64,000 nt of DNA, from NCBI GenBank assembly GCA_045629045.1, contig JAZQQM010000001.1, forward strand, positions 46,828 through 110,827, read 5' to 3'. Positions within the stretch are counted from its first letter, which is position 1. Each line of letters starts with the position of its first letter. Position numbers and translations under genes: made by a program. Under the pieces are notes generated by a model. That model made no database searches, was not told the DNA's origin, and saw only the letters and a list, made by a program, of their open reading frames with translations. Shown piece by piece: positions 17,827 to 25,051 of this stretch. Source of the DNA: JAILLW01 sp045629045 (GTDB lineage Bacteria; Bacillota; Clostridia; Lachnospirales; Lachnospiraceae).

Positions 17827-18120
17827 CTAATCAAAAGTCTTGGGAACTTCAAACATACCGTCTTTTTCACCCGGTGCATTTTTGATAATATTATCTCTGT
17901 CATCACCGTTAGTAACCACATCTTCTCTCCATACATTCTGAACAGGGAAAACATGTGACATAGGCTCAATACCGTCGGTATTAAGTTCACCAAGCTTGTC
18001 TATATAATCGAGCATACTTCCCATATCTTTCTTAGCTTTTTCCTTTTCTTCATCGCTAAGTTCCAATTTTGCAAGAATGCCGACGTATTCTATTGTTTCA
18101 TCCGAAATAACGTTAGCCAT
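17827..18120 (-). CDS. gatC: Asp/Glu-tRNA amidotransferase subunit C
   Basis: 97 residues with GatC features: YVGILAKLELSDEEKEK, LDYIDKLGELNTDGIEPMSH, and the C-terminal PGEKDGMFEVPK. The frame could begin 22 codons earlier (18186), but ATG at 18120 is preferred because an AAAGGA SD lies before it and the extra residues are not GatC-like. A -10 TATAAT on the minus strand at 18190-18195 gives a leader of about 60 nt. First gene of gatCAB. Confidence 0.93.
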   Translation of the reverse strand: MANVISDETIEYVGILAKLELSDEEKEKAKKDMGSMLDYIDKLGELNTDGIEPMSHVFPVQNVWREDVVTNGDDRDNIIKNAPGEKDGMFEVPKTFD

Positions 18121-18260
18121 ACCAAATATCCTTTCATTTTGGCTCTGTATTAAAAAAGGGCATAATAACAGAGCATAATCAAACAACTTATTATACCCTA
18201 TTTTCTGTAAAAAGAGTATAGTTTTCTTTTAGACATTCCTTTTATTTTAGGGATTTATAC

Positions 18261-18288
18261 TTTAGAGCAAAATAAGATATGTTATAAT
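18261..18288 (+). promoter_or_regulatory. Promoter of the radical SAM gene, abutting its ATG
   Basis: -35-like TTTAGA (18261-18266), 16-bp spacer, -10 TATAAT (18283-18288). The ATG at 18296 is only 7 bp past the -10, where transcription normally starts; no SD precedes it. A leaderless mRNA is predicted. Confidence 0.55.
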
Positions 18289-18295
18289 TGGCATC

Positions 18296-19210
18296 ATGAA
18301 TTGGGAATCTTGTACATTATGTCCGCGAAATTGCGGCGTCAACAGAAATATCGGTCCTGCGGGATATTGTAATACCGCTTCCGAAATCATAGTGTCCCGG
18401 GCTGCCCTTCATTATTGGGAAGAGCCTTGCATAAGCGGCAGCGAAGGTTCGGGCACAGTGTTTTTCGGCGGCTGTAATTTAAGGTGCATTTTTTGTCAGA
18501 ACAAAGAAATAATTACGGGCCGTGTAGGTAAAGTATTAAGTATCCCGGAACTTAGTCAAACCTTTTTGAACTTACAGTCTCAGGGGGCAAATAATATAAA
18601 CCTCGTAACACCCACACATTTCGTTCCCATGATTGCCGAGGCTATCGACCTGGCCAGGGACAAGTCTCTTACTATTCCGATAGTATATAATACCGGTTCT
18701 TACGAAAAGCCGGAAACTCTTAAACTTCTTGAGGGCAAAATTGATATCTTTTTACCTGATTTTAAGTACTTCGACTCTTCACTTGCCGCCGGATTTTCCA
18801 ATGCACCCGACTATCCTGAAATAGCTAAAAAGTGTATAGCCGAAATGGTGCGGCAGGTAAATGACTGCTCGTTCATCCCGAACGATGATAATGCACTTAT
18901 GAGAAAGGGCGTGATTGTACGTCATCTGGTGTTGCCCGGTCATACCAAAGACTCCATGAAGGTTATTGAATATCTCTATAAAACCTACGGAGATTCCATA
19001 TATATCAGTATAATGAATCAATATACTCCTATGTTATGTAAACCACAGCCTCTATATCCCGAACTAACCCGCAAAGTAACTTCCTATGAATACAATAAGG
19101 TGGTGGATTACGCTCTTGAACTTGGAATTACCAACGCTTTTATTCAGGAAGGGGATACCCAGAAAGAAAGTTTCATACCACCCTTTTCATCAGACGAAAA
19201 TGTGCTATAA
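18296..19210 (+). CDS. Radical SAM protein, PflA/PflX-like
   Basis: 304 residues. A Cys motif at the N-terminus (CTLCPRNCGVNR, GYCN) precedes the radical SAM cluster motif CNLRCIFCQN (CxxxCxxC). Later parts (NLVTPTHFV, LPDFKY, RHLVLPGHTKDS) match the PflX-type 'radical SAM' family related to pyruvate formate-lyase activases; the substrate is unknown. It probably makes a 5'-deoxyadenosyl radical in the cytosol under anaerobic conditions. No SD is present before the ATG. The stop codon TAA is inside the -10 box of the following MATE gene. Confidence 0.85.
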   Translation: MNWESCTLCPRNCGVNRNIGPAGYCNTASEIIVSRAALHYWEEPCISGSEGSGTVFFGGCNLRCIFCQNKEIITGRVGKVLSIPELSQTFLNLQSQGANNINLVTPTHFVPMIAEAIDLARDKSLTIPIVYNTGSYEKPETLKLLEGKIDIFLPDFKYFDSSLAAGFSNAPDYPEIAKKCIAEMVRQVNDCSFIPNDDNALMRKGVIVRHLVLPGHTKDSMKVIEYLYKTYGDSIYISIMNQYTPMLCKPQPLYPELTRKVTSYEYNKVVDYALELGITNAFIQEGDTQKESFIPPFSSDENVL

Positions 19211-19211
19211 T
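19184..19211 (+). promoter_or_regulatory. Promoter of the MATE gene overlapping the upstream stop codon
   Basis: -35-like TTTTCA (19184-19189), 16-bp spacer, -10 TATAAT (19206-19211). The TAA stop of the radical SAM gene is embedded in the -10 (19208-19210). ATG at 19220 is 8 bp past the -10 without SD. Confidence 0.5.
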
Positions 19212-19219
19212 CTATCGAT

Positions 19220-20575
19220 ATGAGTAAAAATAAGAACGAAGACCAATACAAATTAATGACCCAAACCCCTATATCAAAGCTTATTATTAAGCTTTCGATA
19301 CCTACGATTATCAGTATGCTGGGAACAACCATATACAATCTGGTTGATACAGCCTTTGTAGGAACTCTCGGCACATCTCAAAGTGCCGCAATAGGTGTTG
19401 TATTCGGATATATGAGTATTTTGCAGGCAATCGGTTTTATGTGCGGTCAAGGATCCGGAAGCCAGGTTGCCCGTAAACTGGGGGCCAAAGATACCGACGG
19501 TGCCAACATGATTGCTTCCACCGGATTTTTTTGCTCACTGTTTTTAGGCTTTATTGTCGCAATATTAAGTGTCATCTTCATTGATCCCCTTGTTGTGTTT
19601 TTCGGAAGCACTCCCACTATTGCTCCATATGCCAAAACATATCTTTATTTTATAATTTCAACTTCTCCCTGCGTGGTTGCAACCTTTACTCTTAATAATC
19701 TGTTGCGATACGAAGGCAAAGCTCTTCTGGGAATGATAGGACTTCTTTCGGGCGGACTTTTAAATATTGCGGGAGATGCCTTCTTCATGTTCAAGCTTAA
19801 TATGGGAATTGCAGGAGCGGGACTTTCTACCGCCATTTCCCAGGTAATCGGATTTGTTTTGCTCCTTAGCATGTATCTTAGCGGTCATGCCCAGACTACT
19901 ATTTCAATTAAAAAAGCATCCTTCCTTAGCAGGGTGCCTCTTGATATTTTTACTACCGGACTTCCAAGCTTAATTCGTCAGGCCTTAAGCGGTGCCGGTA
20001 CTATTATTCTTAACTATGAAGCAGCGCTTTATGCAGGAGACGCCGCAGTATCGGCAATGAGCATCGTAACCAAGGTATCCTTCGGATTATTCGCCATTGC
20101 TCTCGGAATTGGACAGGGCTTCCAGCCCGTATGCGGTTTCAACTACGGAGCACACAAATACAGCCGTGTGCGCAAAGCATATAAAGTTACACTGTGTCTT
20201 GCGGAAATAGTGCTTGTTGTTCTTACGTCAGCGGTTTTGATTTCTCCGGAAACAATCGTAAAAGTATTCCGTGACGATCCCGAAGTTATTGCAATCGGTG
20301 TACGTGCACTAAGACTTTTGTGTGGGGCTCAGATATTCCTTCCGCTTTGTATGGTTACCGAAATGCTTATGCAGGTTAGCGGTATGAAGCTTGCGGCCTC
20401 ATTGCTTTCTTCCCTCCGCGGCGGTTTAATCTACATTCCGGCCTTAGTAATTCTCGGTATGTTGCGCGGTCTTAACGGTGTTCAGGAAGCACAGCCTTTA
20501 GCTTATGTAGTTTCGGCAATCCCCGGAGTCATTTGTGCTGTTAACTATTTTAAAAGATTGCCTAAAGAAGAATAA
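19220..20575 (+). CDS. MATE family efflux transporter
   Basis: 451 residues with twelve predicted membrane helices in two MatE halves. N-terminal signature PISKLIIKLSIPTIISMLGTT and VDTAFVGTLG; second half begins LPSLIRQALSGAGTIILNYEAA and contains GIGQGFQPVCGFNYGA. Exports cationic compounds or drugs with Na+ or H+ in the family; substrate unknown. No SD is visible; the -10 directly upstream points to a leaderless start. A hairpin terminator follows at once. Confidence 0.93.
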   Translation: MSKNKNEDQYKLMTQTPISKLIIKLSIPTIISMLGTTIYNLVDTAFVGTLGTSQSAAIGVVFGYMSILQAIGFMCGQGSGSQVARKLGAKDTDGANMIASTGFFCSLFLGFIVAILSVIFIDPLVVFFGSTPTIAPYAKTYLYFIISTSPCVVATFTLNNLLRYEGKALLGMIGLLSGGLLNIAGDAFFMFKLNMGIAGAGLSTAISQVIGFVLLLSMYLSGHAQTTISIKKASFLSRVPLDIFTTGLPSLIRQALSGAGTIILNYEAALYAGDAAVSAMSIVTKVSFGLFAIALGIGQGFQPVCGFNYGAHKYSRVRKAYKVTLCLAEIVLVVLTSAVLISPETIVKVFRDDPEVIAIGVRALRLLCGAQIFLPLCMVTEMLMQVSGMKLAASLLSSLRGGLIYIPALVILGMLRGLNGVQEAQPLAYVVSAIPGVICAVNYFKRLPKEE

Positions 20576-20610
20576 CTTCTGTCGATGTTCATCAACAGAA
20601 GTTATTTTAA
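20571..20610. terminator. Bidirectional terminator between MATE and XRE genes
   Basis: Perfect 12-bp stem AATAACTTCTGT / ACAGAAGTTATT with 12-nt loop, followed by TTAATT on the plus strand. It overlaps the MATE stop codon region and lies between convergent genes. Confidence 0.8.
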
Positions 20611-20612
20611 TT

Positions 20613-21044
20613 CTACAATGATATACTAAGGTCTTTAAAATATTCTCTCAAAACCTTTCTCCTTATTTCCTCAACTTCTTTATTGGGAGCTTCCATAATA
20701 AATTTATTTGTAACACCTGCAAAATCCTTTCTTAGAATCTCCATTTCGTTCCCTGATTCCGATTTGTTACTTTCCTTTGCGCCTTCTATTACTTCCGGTT
20801 CATCTCCCATAATATCCTGTGGTCGGCATTTTAAAGCCTTTACAATCTTAATCATATTATATCCCCCGGGATATCTTTGACCTCTTTCAACATCACCCAC
20901 TGACTTTATTTCCACGCCTGCCAATTCCGCAAGTTCCTCTTGAGTCAAATTCATCTTCTCGCGCTTTTTCATAAGATTATTACCGACAAATAACATATAA
21001 TCGTTGAGCATAATCTTTTCGTCTTTAGTCAATTTCTTCTTCAT
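20613..21044 (-). CDS. XRE-family transcriptional regulator
   Basis: 143 residues. A lambda-repressor-like HTH occupies about 14-75 (NLTQEELAELAGVEIKSVGDVERGQR). The C-terminal half (about 80-143) is charged and unrecognised; it may mediate dimerisation or ligand response. Preceded by a long (about 220 nt), hairpin-rich leader and a promoter flanked by two palindromes at 21299-21347, which fit autoregulation. Target genes cannot be read from the sequence. Confidence 0.85.
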   Translation of the reverse strand: MKKKLTKDEKIMLNDYMLFVGNNLMKKREKMNLTQEELAELAGVEIKSVGDVERGQRYPGGYNMIKIVKALKCRPQDIMGDEPEVIEGAKESNKSESGNEMEILRKDFAGVTNKFIMEAPNKEVEEIRRKVLREYFKDLSISL

Positions 21045-21109
21045 TACCTAGCCCTTTCTTACTTCTGCTTACTCTCAGACATCTGTCAATTAATTTAGGG
21101 CATAAAGAA

Positions 21110-21264
21110 GTGGGTAAGTATATCCTCCCCCCTTACCCACAACTGACGCATACGAGAAATACCGATATGGCGTATGCGAGGGCTTCAATCGTTAAATTCC
21201 CCTTGGGCATTTAAGTCATGTATCCCCTTTTTAAGAAGTCTCCGGGTTAAGAGACCGTCTCTTA
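21110..21264 (-). other. Hairpin-rich leader of the XRE gene
   Basis: Four inverted repeats in series: 21110-21118/21132-21140 (9 bp, loop holds a GGGGGAGG purine run on the minus strand), 21147-21154/21171-21178 (8 bp), 21192-21197/21209-21214 with inner CCC/GGG, and 21248-21254/21258-21264 (7 bp). All would be within the predicted mRNA leader. No known riboswitch class is recognised. Together with 21265-21475 this fills the 431-bp gap between XRE and agcS. Confidence 0.5.
21133..21210 (-). CDS. Candidate 25-residue leader peptide upstream of the XRE gene
   Basis: Minus-strand ATG at 21210 opens 25 codons (MPKGN..., hydrophobic middle LAYAISVFLVCVSCG, stop TAA at 21133). An AAGGGG SD-like stretch lies about 13 nt upstream, better spaced for a minimal ATG-ACT-TAA start just before. 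It lies inside the predicted XRE leader RNA. It could be a short membrane or signal peptide, or chance; support is weak. Confidence 0.2.
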   Translation of the reverse strand: MPKGNLTIEALAYAISVFLVCVSCG

Positions 21265-21269
21265 TAATG

Positions 21270-21298
21270 ATTATATTATGTCAACCAATATGTCACAA
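21270..21298 (-). promoter_or_regulatory. Predicted XRE gene promoter
   Basis: Minus strand: -35 TTGTGA (21293-21298), 17-bp spacer, perfect -10 TATAAT (21270-21275). The first operator palindrome begins directly next to the -35. Confidence 0.6.
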
Positions 21299-21347
21299 TC
21301 CGTTTTAAACGGACAATTTTCGCCTAATATCCGTTTTGAACGGATAT
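21299..21347. promoter_or_regulatory. Two operator-like palindromes, centres 31 bp apart
   Basis: TCCGTTTTAAACGGA (21299-21313) and a longer copy with core ATCCGTTTTGAACGGAT (full palindrome 21327-21347). Both share TCCGTTTTRAACGGA. A 31-bp centre distance is three helical turns, placing them on one DNA face, as for cooperatively bound repressor dimers. Most likely binding sites of the XRE protein or another regulator. Confidence 0.6.
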
Positions 21348-21370
21348 TTGTGTGCATCCTTAGCGGAACG

Positions 21371-21418
21371 TTTTTTGTATAATAGGAAATTCATAGGAAT
21401 TTCCTATTATACAAAAAA
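21371..21418. repeat. Perfect 20-bp inverted repeat with 8-nt loop
   Basis: Arms 21371-21390 and 21399-21418 are exactly complementary; each holds GTATAAT, so a -10-like box occurs on both strands at mirror positions. Adjacent to the agcS terminator. Neither -10 has a good -35. Role unknown: reinforcing terminator, protein site or remnant of a small mobile element. Confidence 0.75.
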
Positions 21419-21445
21419 GAGGCATACCCTAAGGTATGCCTCTTT
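21416..21445 (-). terminator. Terminator of the sodium:amino-acid symporter gene
   Basis: 13-bp stem AAAGAGGCATACC / GGTATGCCTCTTT with loop CTAA, followed on the minus strand by a six-T run (shared with the adjacent palindrome). Works formally in both directions. Confidence 0.85.
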
Positions 21446-21475
21446 AAAAACTTAATCACTATATTACCGATATTA

Positions 21476-22918
21476 CTATTTTGCTTCTTTTGCTTTATCC
21501 GCTTTGTCAAAGAAAATCTTTGTCTCGGCAGCTACAACTCCGCCTAATGCAACAAGTGCCACAAGGTTAGGAACCGCCATCAGTCCGTTAAAGATATCAG
21601 CGATTGTCCATACTGCCGAAACAGTAAGGAACGGTCCTATAAGTACTGCCAAAATGTAAAGCCATCTATATACTTTTACAGGTCCCATCTTACCCTTTGT
21701 AAGGTACTCGAGACATCTTTCGGAATAGTAATCCCATCCTAAGATTGTAGTAAATGCAAAGAATGCAAGACAAATCATCAGGATGAATGATGAAACTTTA
21801 GCAGGTAATGGAAGTCCTTGCTGGAATGCATAGTTAGTAACCTGTGCTCCCTCAAGTCCCATTGATTCGGCAGCATTATGAGCTCCCGTAAGAACTATAC
21901 AAAGACCTGTCATTGTACAAATAATAAGTGTATCAATTACTGTACCTGTCATTGAAATAAGACCCTGCTTGGCAGGTGAATCAACTTTGGCTGCTGCTGC
22001 TGCTATAGGAGCCGAACCAAGTCCTGCTTCGTTAGAGAAGATACCGCGAGCGATACCCTTTTGCATAGGATTCGCAAGTACATACTTAAATGTTGCCCAA
22101 AATCCACCGCCAACTACAGCTCTAAGACCAAAAGCATCCTCAACTATTTCAACGAAAGCAGCCGGTATCTTGGATGCGTTACAAACAAGAATAACTATTG
22201 CCACAACAATGTATAAAACTGCCATAAAGGGAACTACAATTTCAGAAACCTTAGTAATTCTCTTAATGCCGCCGATAATAACAAGCGCCGCACAAACTGT
22301 AACTACAACGCCGGAAACAACTACTGCCCATGAGTAAGAATTACCGAACAGTGATACAACATGCATCTTATCGGGATCTACGAAAGTTTCAACGGCACTT
22401 GTAATACCGTTAATCTGTGTAATTGTACCGATACCGAGAAGTCCTGCACCTACGCCTAATGCTGCAAACAGTTTAGCAAGCCATTTCCACTTCTCGCCCA
22501 TACCTTTTTCAATATAATAGAAAGGTCCGCCCAGTACATGTCCGTCTTCTGCTACTGTTCTGTACTTGGTAGCAAGCAAACATTCCGCATACTTAGTTGC
22601 CGTTCCAAGCAAAGCGGCTACCCACATCCAGAATAATGCTCCCGCGCCGCCTACACAAATTGCTGTAGCAACACCGACAATATTACCTGTACCTATAGTT
22701 GCCGAAAGAGCGGTACACAATGCACCGAATGATGAAACATCACCTTCACCGGATGATTCCGACTTGAACGCAAACTTAAAAGCCATTCCAAGTTTTCTGA
22801 ACTGAATTCCTTTTGATCGAACCGTTAAAATAATTCCAACCGCAAGAATCAGAACGATAAGCCATCCGCCCCATACAAAATTATCAATTTGGTTAATAAT
22901 TTCACTAAAACTTTCCAT
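21476..22918 (-). CDS. agcS: Sodium:alanine/glycine symporter (AgcS family)
   Basis: 480 residues, about eleven membrane helices. Family signatures: FGALCTALSATIGTGNIVGVATAI, LFWMWVAALLGTATKYAE, GGPFYYIEKGMG, and ARGIFSNEAGLGSAPIAAAAA. Imports small neutral amino acids with Na+. A glycine riboswitch stands directly in front of it, so glycine is probably a substrate or its catabolic trigger. The SD AGGAG (22925-22929) is at the very 3' end of the riboswitch, so control is likely at translation. Confidence 0.94.
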   Translation of the reverse strand: MESFSEIINQIDNFVWGGWLIVLILAVGIILTVRSKGIQFRKLGMAFKFAFKSESSGEGDVSSFGALCTALSATIGTGNIVGVATAICVGGAGALFWMWVAALLGTATKYAECLLATKYRTVAEDGHVLGGPFYYIEKGMGEKWKWLAKLFAALGVGAGLLGIGTITQINGITSAVETFVDPDKMHVVSLFGNSYSWAVVVSGVVVTVCAALVIIGGIKRITKVSEIVVPFMAVLYIVVAIVILVCNASKIPAAFVEIVEDAFGLRAVVGGGFWATFKYVLANPMQKGIARGIFSNEAGLGSAPIAAAAAKVDSPAKQGLISMTGTVIDTLIICTMTGLCIVLTGAHNAAESMGLEGAQVTNYAFQQGLPLPAKVSSFILMICLAFFAFTTILGWDYYSERCLEYLTKGKMGPVKVYRWLYILAVLIGPFLTVSAVWTIADIFNGLMAVPNLVALVALGGVVAAETKIFFDKADKAKEAK

Positions 22919-22923
22919 ATTTT

Positions 22924-23012
22924 TCTCCTGTCCTTTCGCCTGAGAGATATATCGTACAAAAATATACGATTTTACACCTTCGGCTCCCCGTTTCGGGGTC
23001 TCTCCAGTAATT
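22924..23012 (-). promoter_or_regulatory. Glycine riboswitch (single aptamer)
   Basis: On the minus strand: conserved CTGGAGAG at the 5' side, a GC-rich hairpin (CCCCGAAACGGGG), GAGCCGAAGG, a variable AT hairpin, then CTCAGGCGAAAGGACAGG. These are the hallmarks of the class. Only one aptamer is present, and no room for a separate terminator remains before the ATG. Confidence 0.92.
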
Positions 23013-23028
23013 AGTTTTACGAAAAAAA

Positions 23029-23057
23029 ATTATAGCATAGGGGCTTGGGGCTTGCAA
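23029..23057 (-). promoter_or_regulatory. Predicted promoter of the glycine riboswitch-agcS transcript
   Basis: Minus strand: -35 TTGCAA (23052-23057), 17-bp spacer, -10 TATAAT (23029-23034), starting about 10 nt before the aptamer. Confidence 0.65.
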
Positions 23058-23102
23058 CCGTCCCACTTACACCATTTTTCGAAAATCTTCACAAAAAATA
23101 TA

Positions 23103-23131
23103 TTTACAAAATGTATAAGTTGCACTACAAT
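23103..23131 (+). promoter_or_regulatory. Predicted promoter of the TPP riboswitch-thiT transcript
   Basis: -35 TTTACA (23103-23108), 17-bp spacer, -10 TACAAT (23126-23131), just ahead of the aptamer. Confidence 0.65.
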
Positions 23132-23138
23132 ACAACCT

Positions 23139-23222
23139 GTCACTAGGGGAGTCGAAAGACTGAGAGTGCCGCTTGGCAGACCCTTACACCTGATCCGGGT
23201 AATACCGGCGGAGGAAAGTGCT
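23139..23222 (+). promoter_or_regulatory. TPP riboswitch (THI element)
   Basis: Core elements in order: CACTAGGGGAG, CTGAGAGTG, ACCCTTACACCTGATC, GGGTAATACCGGCGGAGG, AAAGTG; P1 pairs CACT with AGTG. The expression platform at 23236-23262 is a hairpin CCTCC/GGAGG followed by CTTTTTTT in which the right arm is the thiT SD. The aptamer's own GGAGG (23210-23214) could compete for CCTCC, giving a ligand-off switch. Confidence 0.95.
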
Positions 23223-23263
23223 TAAAAACATTTTCCCTCCTCATTTCAAAGGAGGCTTTTTTT

Positions 23264-23812
23264 ATGTCAAAATTTACCACCAAAAAAATTGTTTTTTCTG
23301 CTGCACTTATTGCTCTTGCTACCATAAGTGCCGACTTTTTAAGTTTTCACATGCCTGTCGGCGGTTCTGTTACCGTATTCAGTATGCTGCTTGTATGCCT
23401 TGCGGGCTTCTGGTTCGGCCCCACAGTAGGAATAAGCGCGGCAATCGTACACGGACTGATTCAGTTTATCTCAAATCCTTACGTAATACATCCTGTTCAG
23501 GTAATACTTGATTATTTCCTGGCTTTCGGGGCTCTTGGATTATCCGGCTTTTTCCATAACAAAAAGAACGGTCTTATCCTCGGTTATTCTGTTGGTGTTT
23601 TGGGAAGATTCGTATTTTCGACTGTATCGGGAATGATATTTTACACAGAATATGTGGGTGTCCTTAACGAAGATTTGGCGGCGCTTTGGGCCGGAGTTGC
23701 ATACAACTTAAGTTATATGCTTCCCGAATACATACTTACAATTATTCTCCTTATGATACCCGCTGTCCAAAAGGCACTTTCGTATCTTAAGAAAATGGCT
23801 GTACAATCATAA
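23264..23812 (+). CDS. thiT: Thiamine transporter ThiT (ECF S-component)
   Basis: 182 residues, six membrane helices. Thiamine-binding S-component that docks to a shared EcfAA'T module encoded elsewhere. Typical pieces: GSVTVFSMLLVCLAGFWFGP, GLIQFISNPYVIHPVQVILD, GRFVFSTVSGMIFYTEY, and NLSYMLPEYILT. Start ATG at 23264 follows SD GGAGG at 23251. The upstream TPP riboswitch confirms the assignment and the repression by TPP. Confidence 0.95.
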   Translation: MSKFTTKKIVFSAALIALATISADFLSFHMPVGGSVTVFSMLLVCLAGFWFGPTVGISAAIVHGLIQFISNPYVIHPVQVILDYFLAFGALGLSGFFHNKKNGLILGYSVGVLGRFVFSTVSGMIFYTEYVGVLNEDLAALWAGVAYNLSYMLPEYILTIILLMIPAVQKALSYLKKMAVQS

Positions 23813-23836
23813 AAAGATATACAGCTATATCTTTTT
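23811..23836. terminator. Bidirectional terminator between thiT and the MFS gene
   Basis: Perfect 11-bp stem AAAAAGATATA / TATATCTTTTT with loop CAGC. It includes the last codons/stops of both convergent genes. Confidence 0.85.
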
Positions 23837-25051
23837 ACGTCTGCATAAAGCGTATACACAAATCAGTGTACCTGCGGCACAAACAATTATTCCCATAAGA
23901 AGCATGGCTCCGACTCCGCTTCGGTCAAGTACAGGTCCGCACAGAAGGCCGCTGAACACGCCGCCTAAGGTAATGGCACAATTAATATATGCCTGACCTT
24001 TGACCTTGTCCCTGGCTTTCATGATACTGTCTGAATAATATGCCGCAGCGGGAATAAACACCGCATAAGCAAGCAACTGGAAAGACTGCGATATATACAT
24101 TCCGCCTATTCCCGTTGCAAGATACATAATTATCACTTTAATAAGAAATGCAATTGATGAAAACGTCAGAACAGCTTTGACACTGATTTTCTTTAATATA
24201 AGAGCCATAACCGCCATAACAGGCAGCTCAAGAATTGCCTGAAGGAAGGATGCATACCCAAGTTCGGTTTCGTTACCTCCAAGATTACGTATTATCTGAA
24301 TAAGATAATCGTTTAACATATTGTGAGAGAAGAAACATAGGGCTGCTCCCAGCAAAAACAGCATAAACATCGGATATGTTTTTATAAATTCAAATATATT
24401 ATTGGTCGGCTCCGAATCATCATTGTCTTTAGTCACAACACTGCTAACACCGGAACCGTTCTCATCCTTTCTGAAAAAGAATGTAACGGTTGCCATGCAA
24501 ACCATAAATCCTATATTAAGATAAAGAAGTATTGTGGTTCCGCTTGTTGAAACAACTCCCCCTATAAACATACTGGTTACCGCAAAGGAAGCGGATCCCA
24601 AACCCCTTGATAATCCGAACTTATGCTCACAGCCCGCATTCTGATATTCAAAACTAAGGGCAATCAAAATAGACATCCCGATAAACTGAACCGTATATAT
24701 CAATACATAAATTATAAAAATCAATATAAACGATTCCTTAATATTAATAAGCAGTAATGAACCCGTTAATATGGTAAGGGCAACCGCTATAAGTACCCGT
24801 CTGTTCGTAAGACTGTCGTATTTATCCACCAGTGAAGCCACAAAGGGCTGGCCGACAACCGAAAGAATATTTGCTATGGCAATAGCTATGCCCACCTGTG
24901 TATTGGTAAAACCCTTACTAAGTAAAAACACTGTTGCAAAACCGTGAACAGTGCAAAAAGCCGCGAAATACATTACGTTTATTAATGTATATCGCAGCGT
25001 CCAAAACTTGTTATGTAAACTACCTTTTGTGTTCTTGGTTTTATCGCTCAC
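23825..25051 (-). CDS. MFS transporter (MFS_1-like / LacY-type)
   Basis: 408 residues, twelve predicted helices with a short central loop. N-terminal WTLRYTLINVMYFAAFCTVHGF and VGIAIAIANILSVVGQPFVASLVDKY resemble the LacY/oligosaccharide:H+ and 'MFS_1_like' group. Substrate unknown; malQ nearby makes a sugar possible but that is context only. The start overlaps the CYTH gene stop by 11 bp, so the pair is coupled. Confidence 0.85.
   Translation of the reverse strand: MSDKTKNTKGSLHNKFWTLRYTLINVMYFAAFCTVHGFATVFLLSKGFTNTQVGIAIAIANILSVVGQPFVASLVDKYDSLTNRRVLIAVALTILTGSLLLINIKESFILIFIIYVLIYTVQFIGMSILIALSFEYQNAGCEHKFGLSRGLGSASFAVTSMFIGGVVSTSGTTILLYLNIGFMVCMATVTFFFRKDENGSGVSSVVTKDNDDSEPTNNIFEFIKTYPMFMLFLLGAALCFFSHNMLNDYLIQIIRNLGGNETELGYASFLQAILELPVMAVMALILKKISVKAVLTFSSIAFLIKVIIMYLATGIGGMYISQSFQLLAYAVFIPAAAYYSDSIMKARDKVKGQAYINCAITLGGVFSGLLCGPVLDRSGVGAMLLMGIIVCAAGTLICVYALCRRKKI

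Noticed and set aside
18121..18186. 22-residue extension of gatC
   Set aside because: Not GatC-like; the SD fits the ATG at 18120.
23218..23511. 97-residue frame overlapping thiT in another phase
   Set aside because: Starts within the TPP riboswitch; Cys/His-rich nonsense compared with the true thiT frame.
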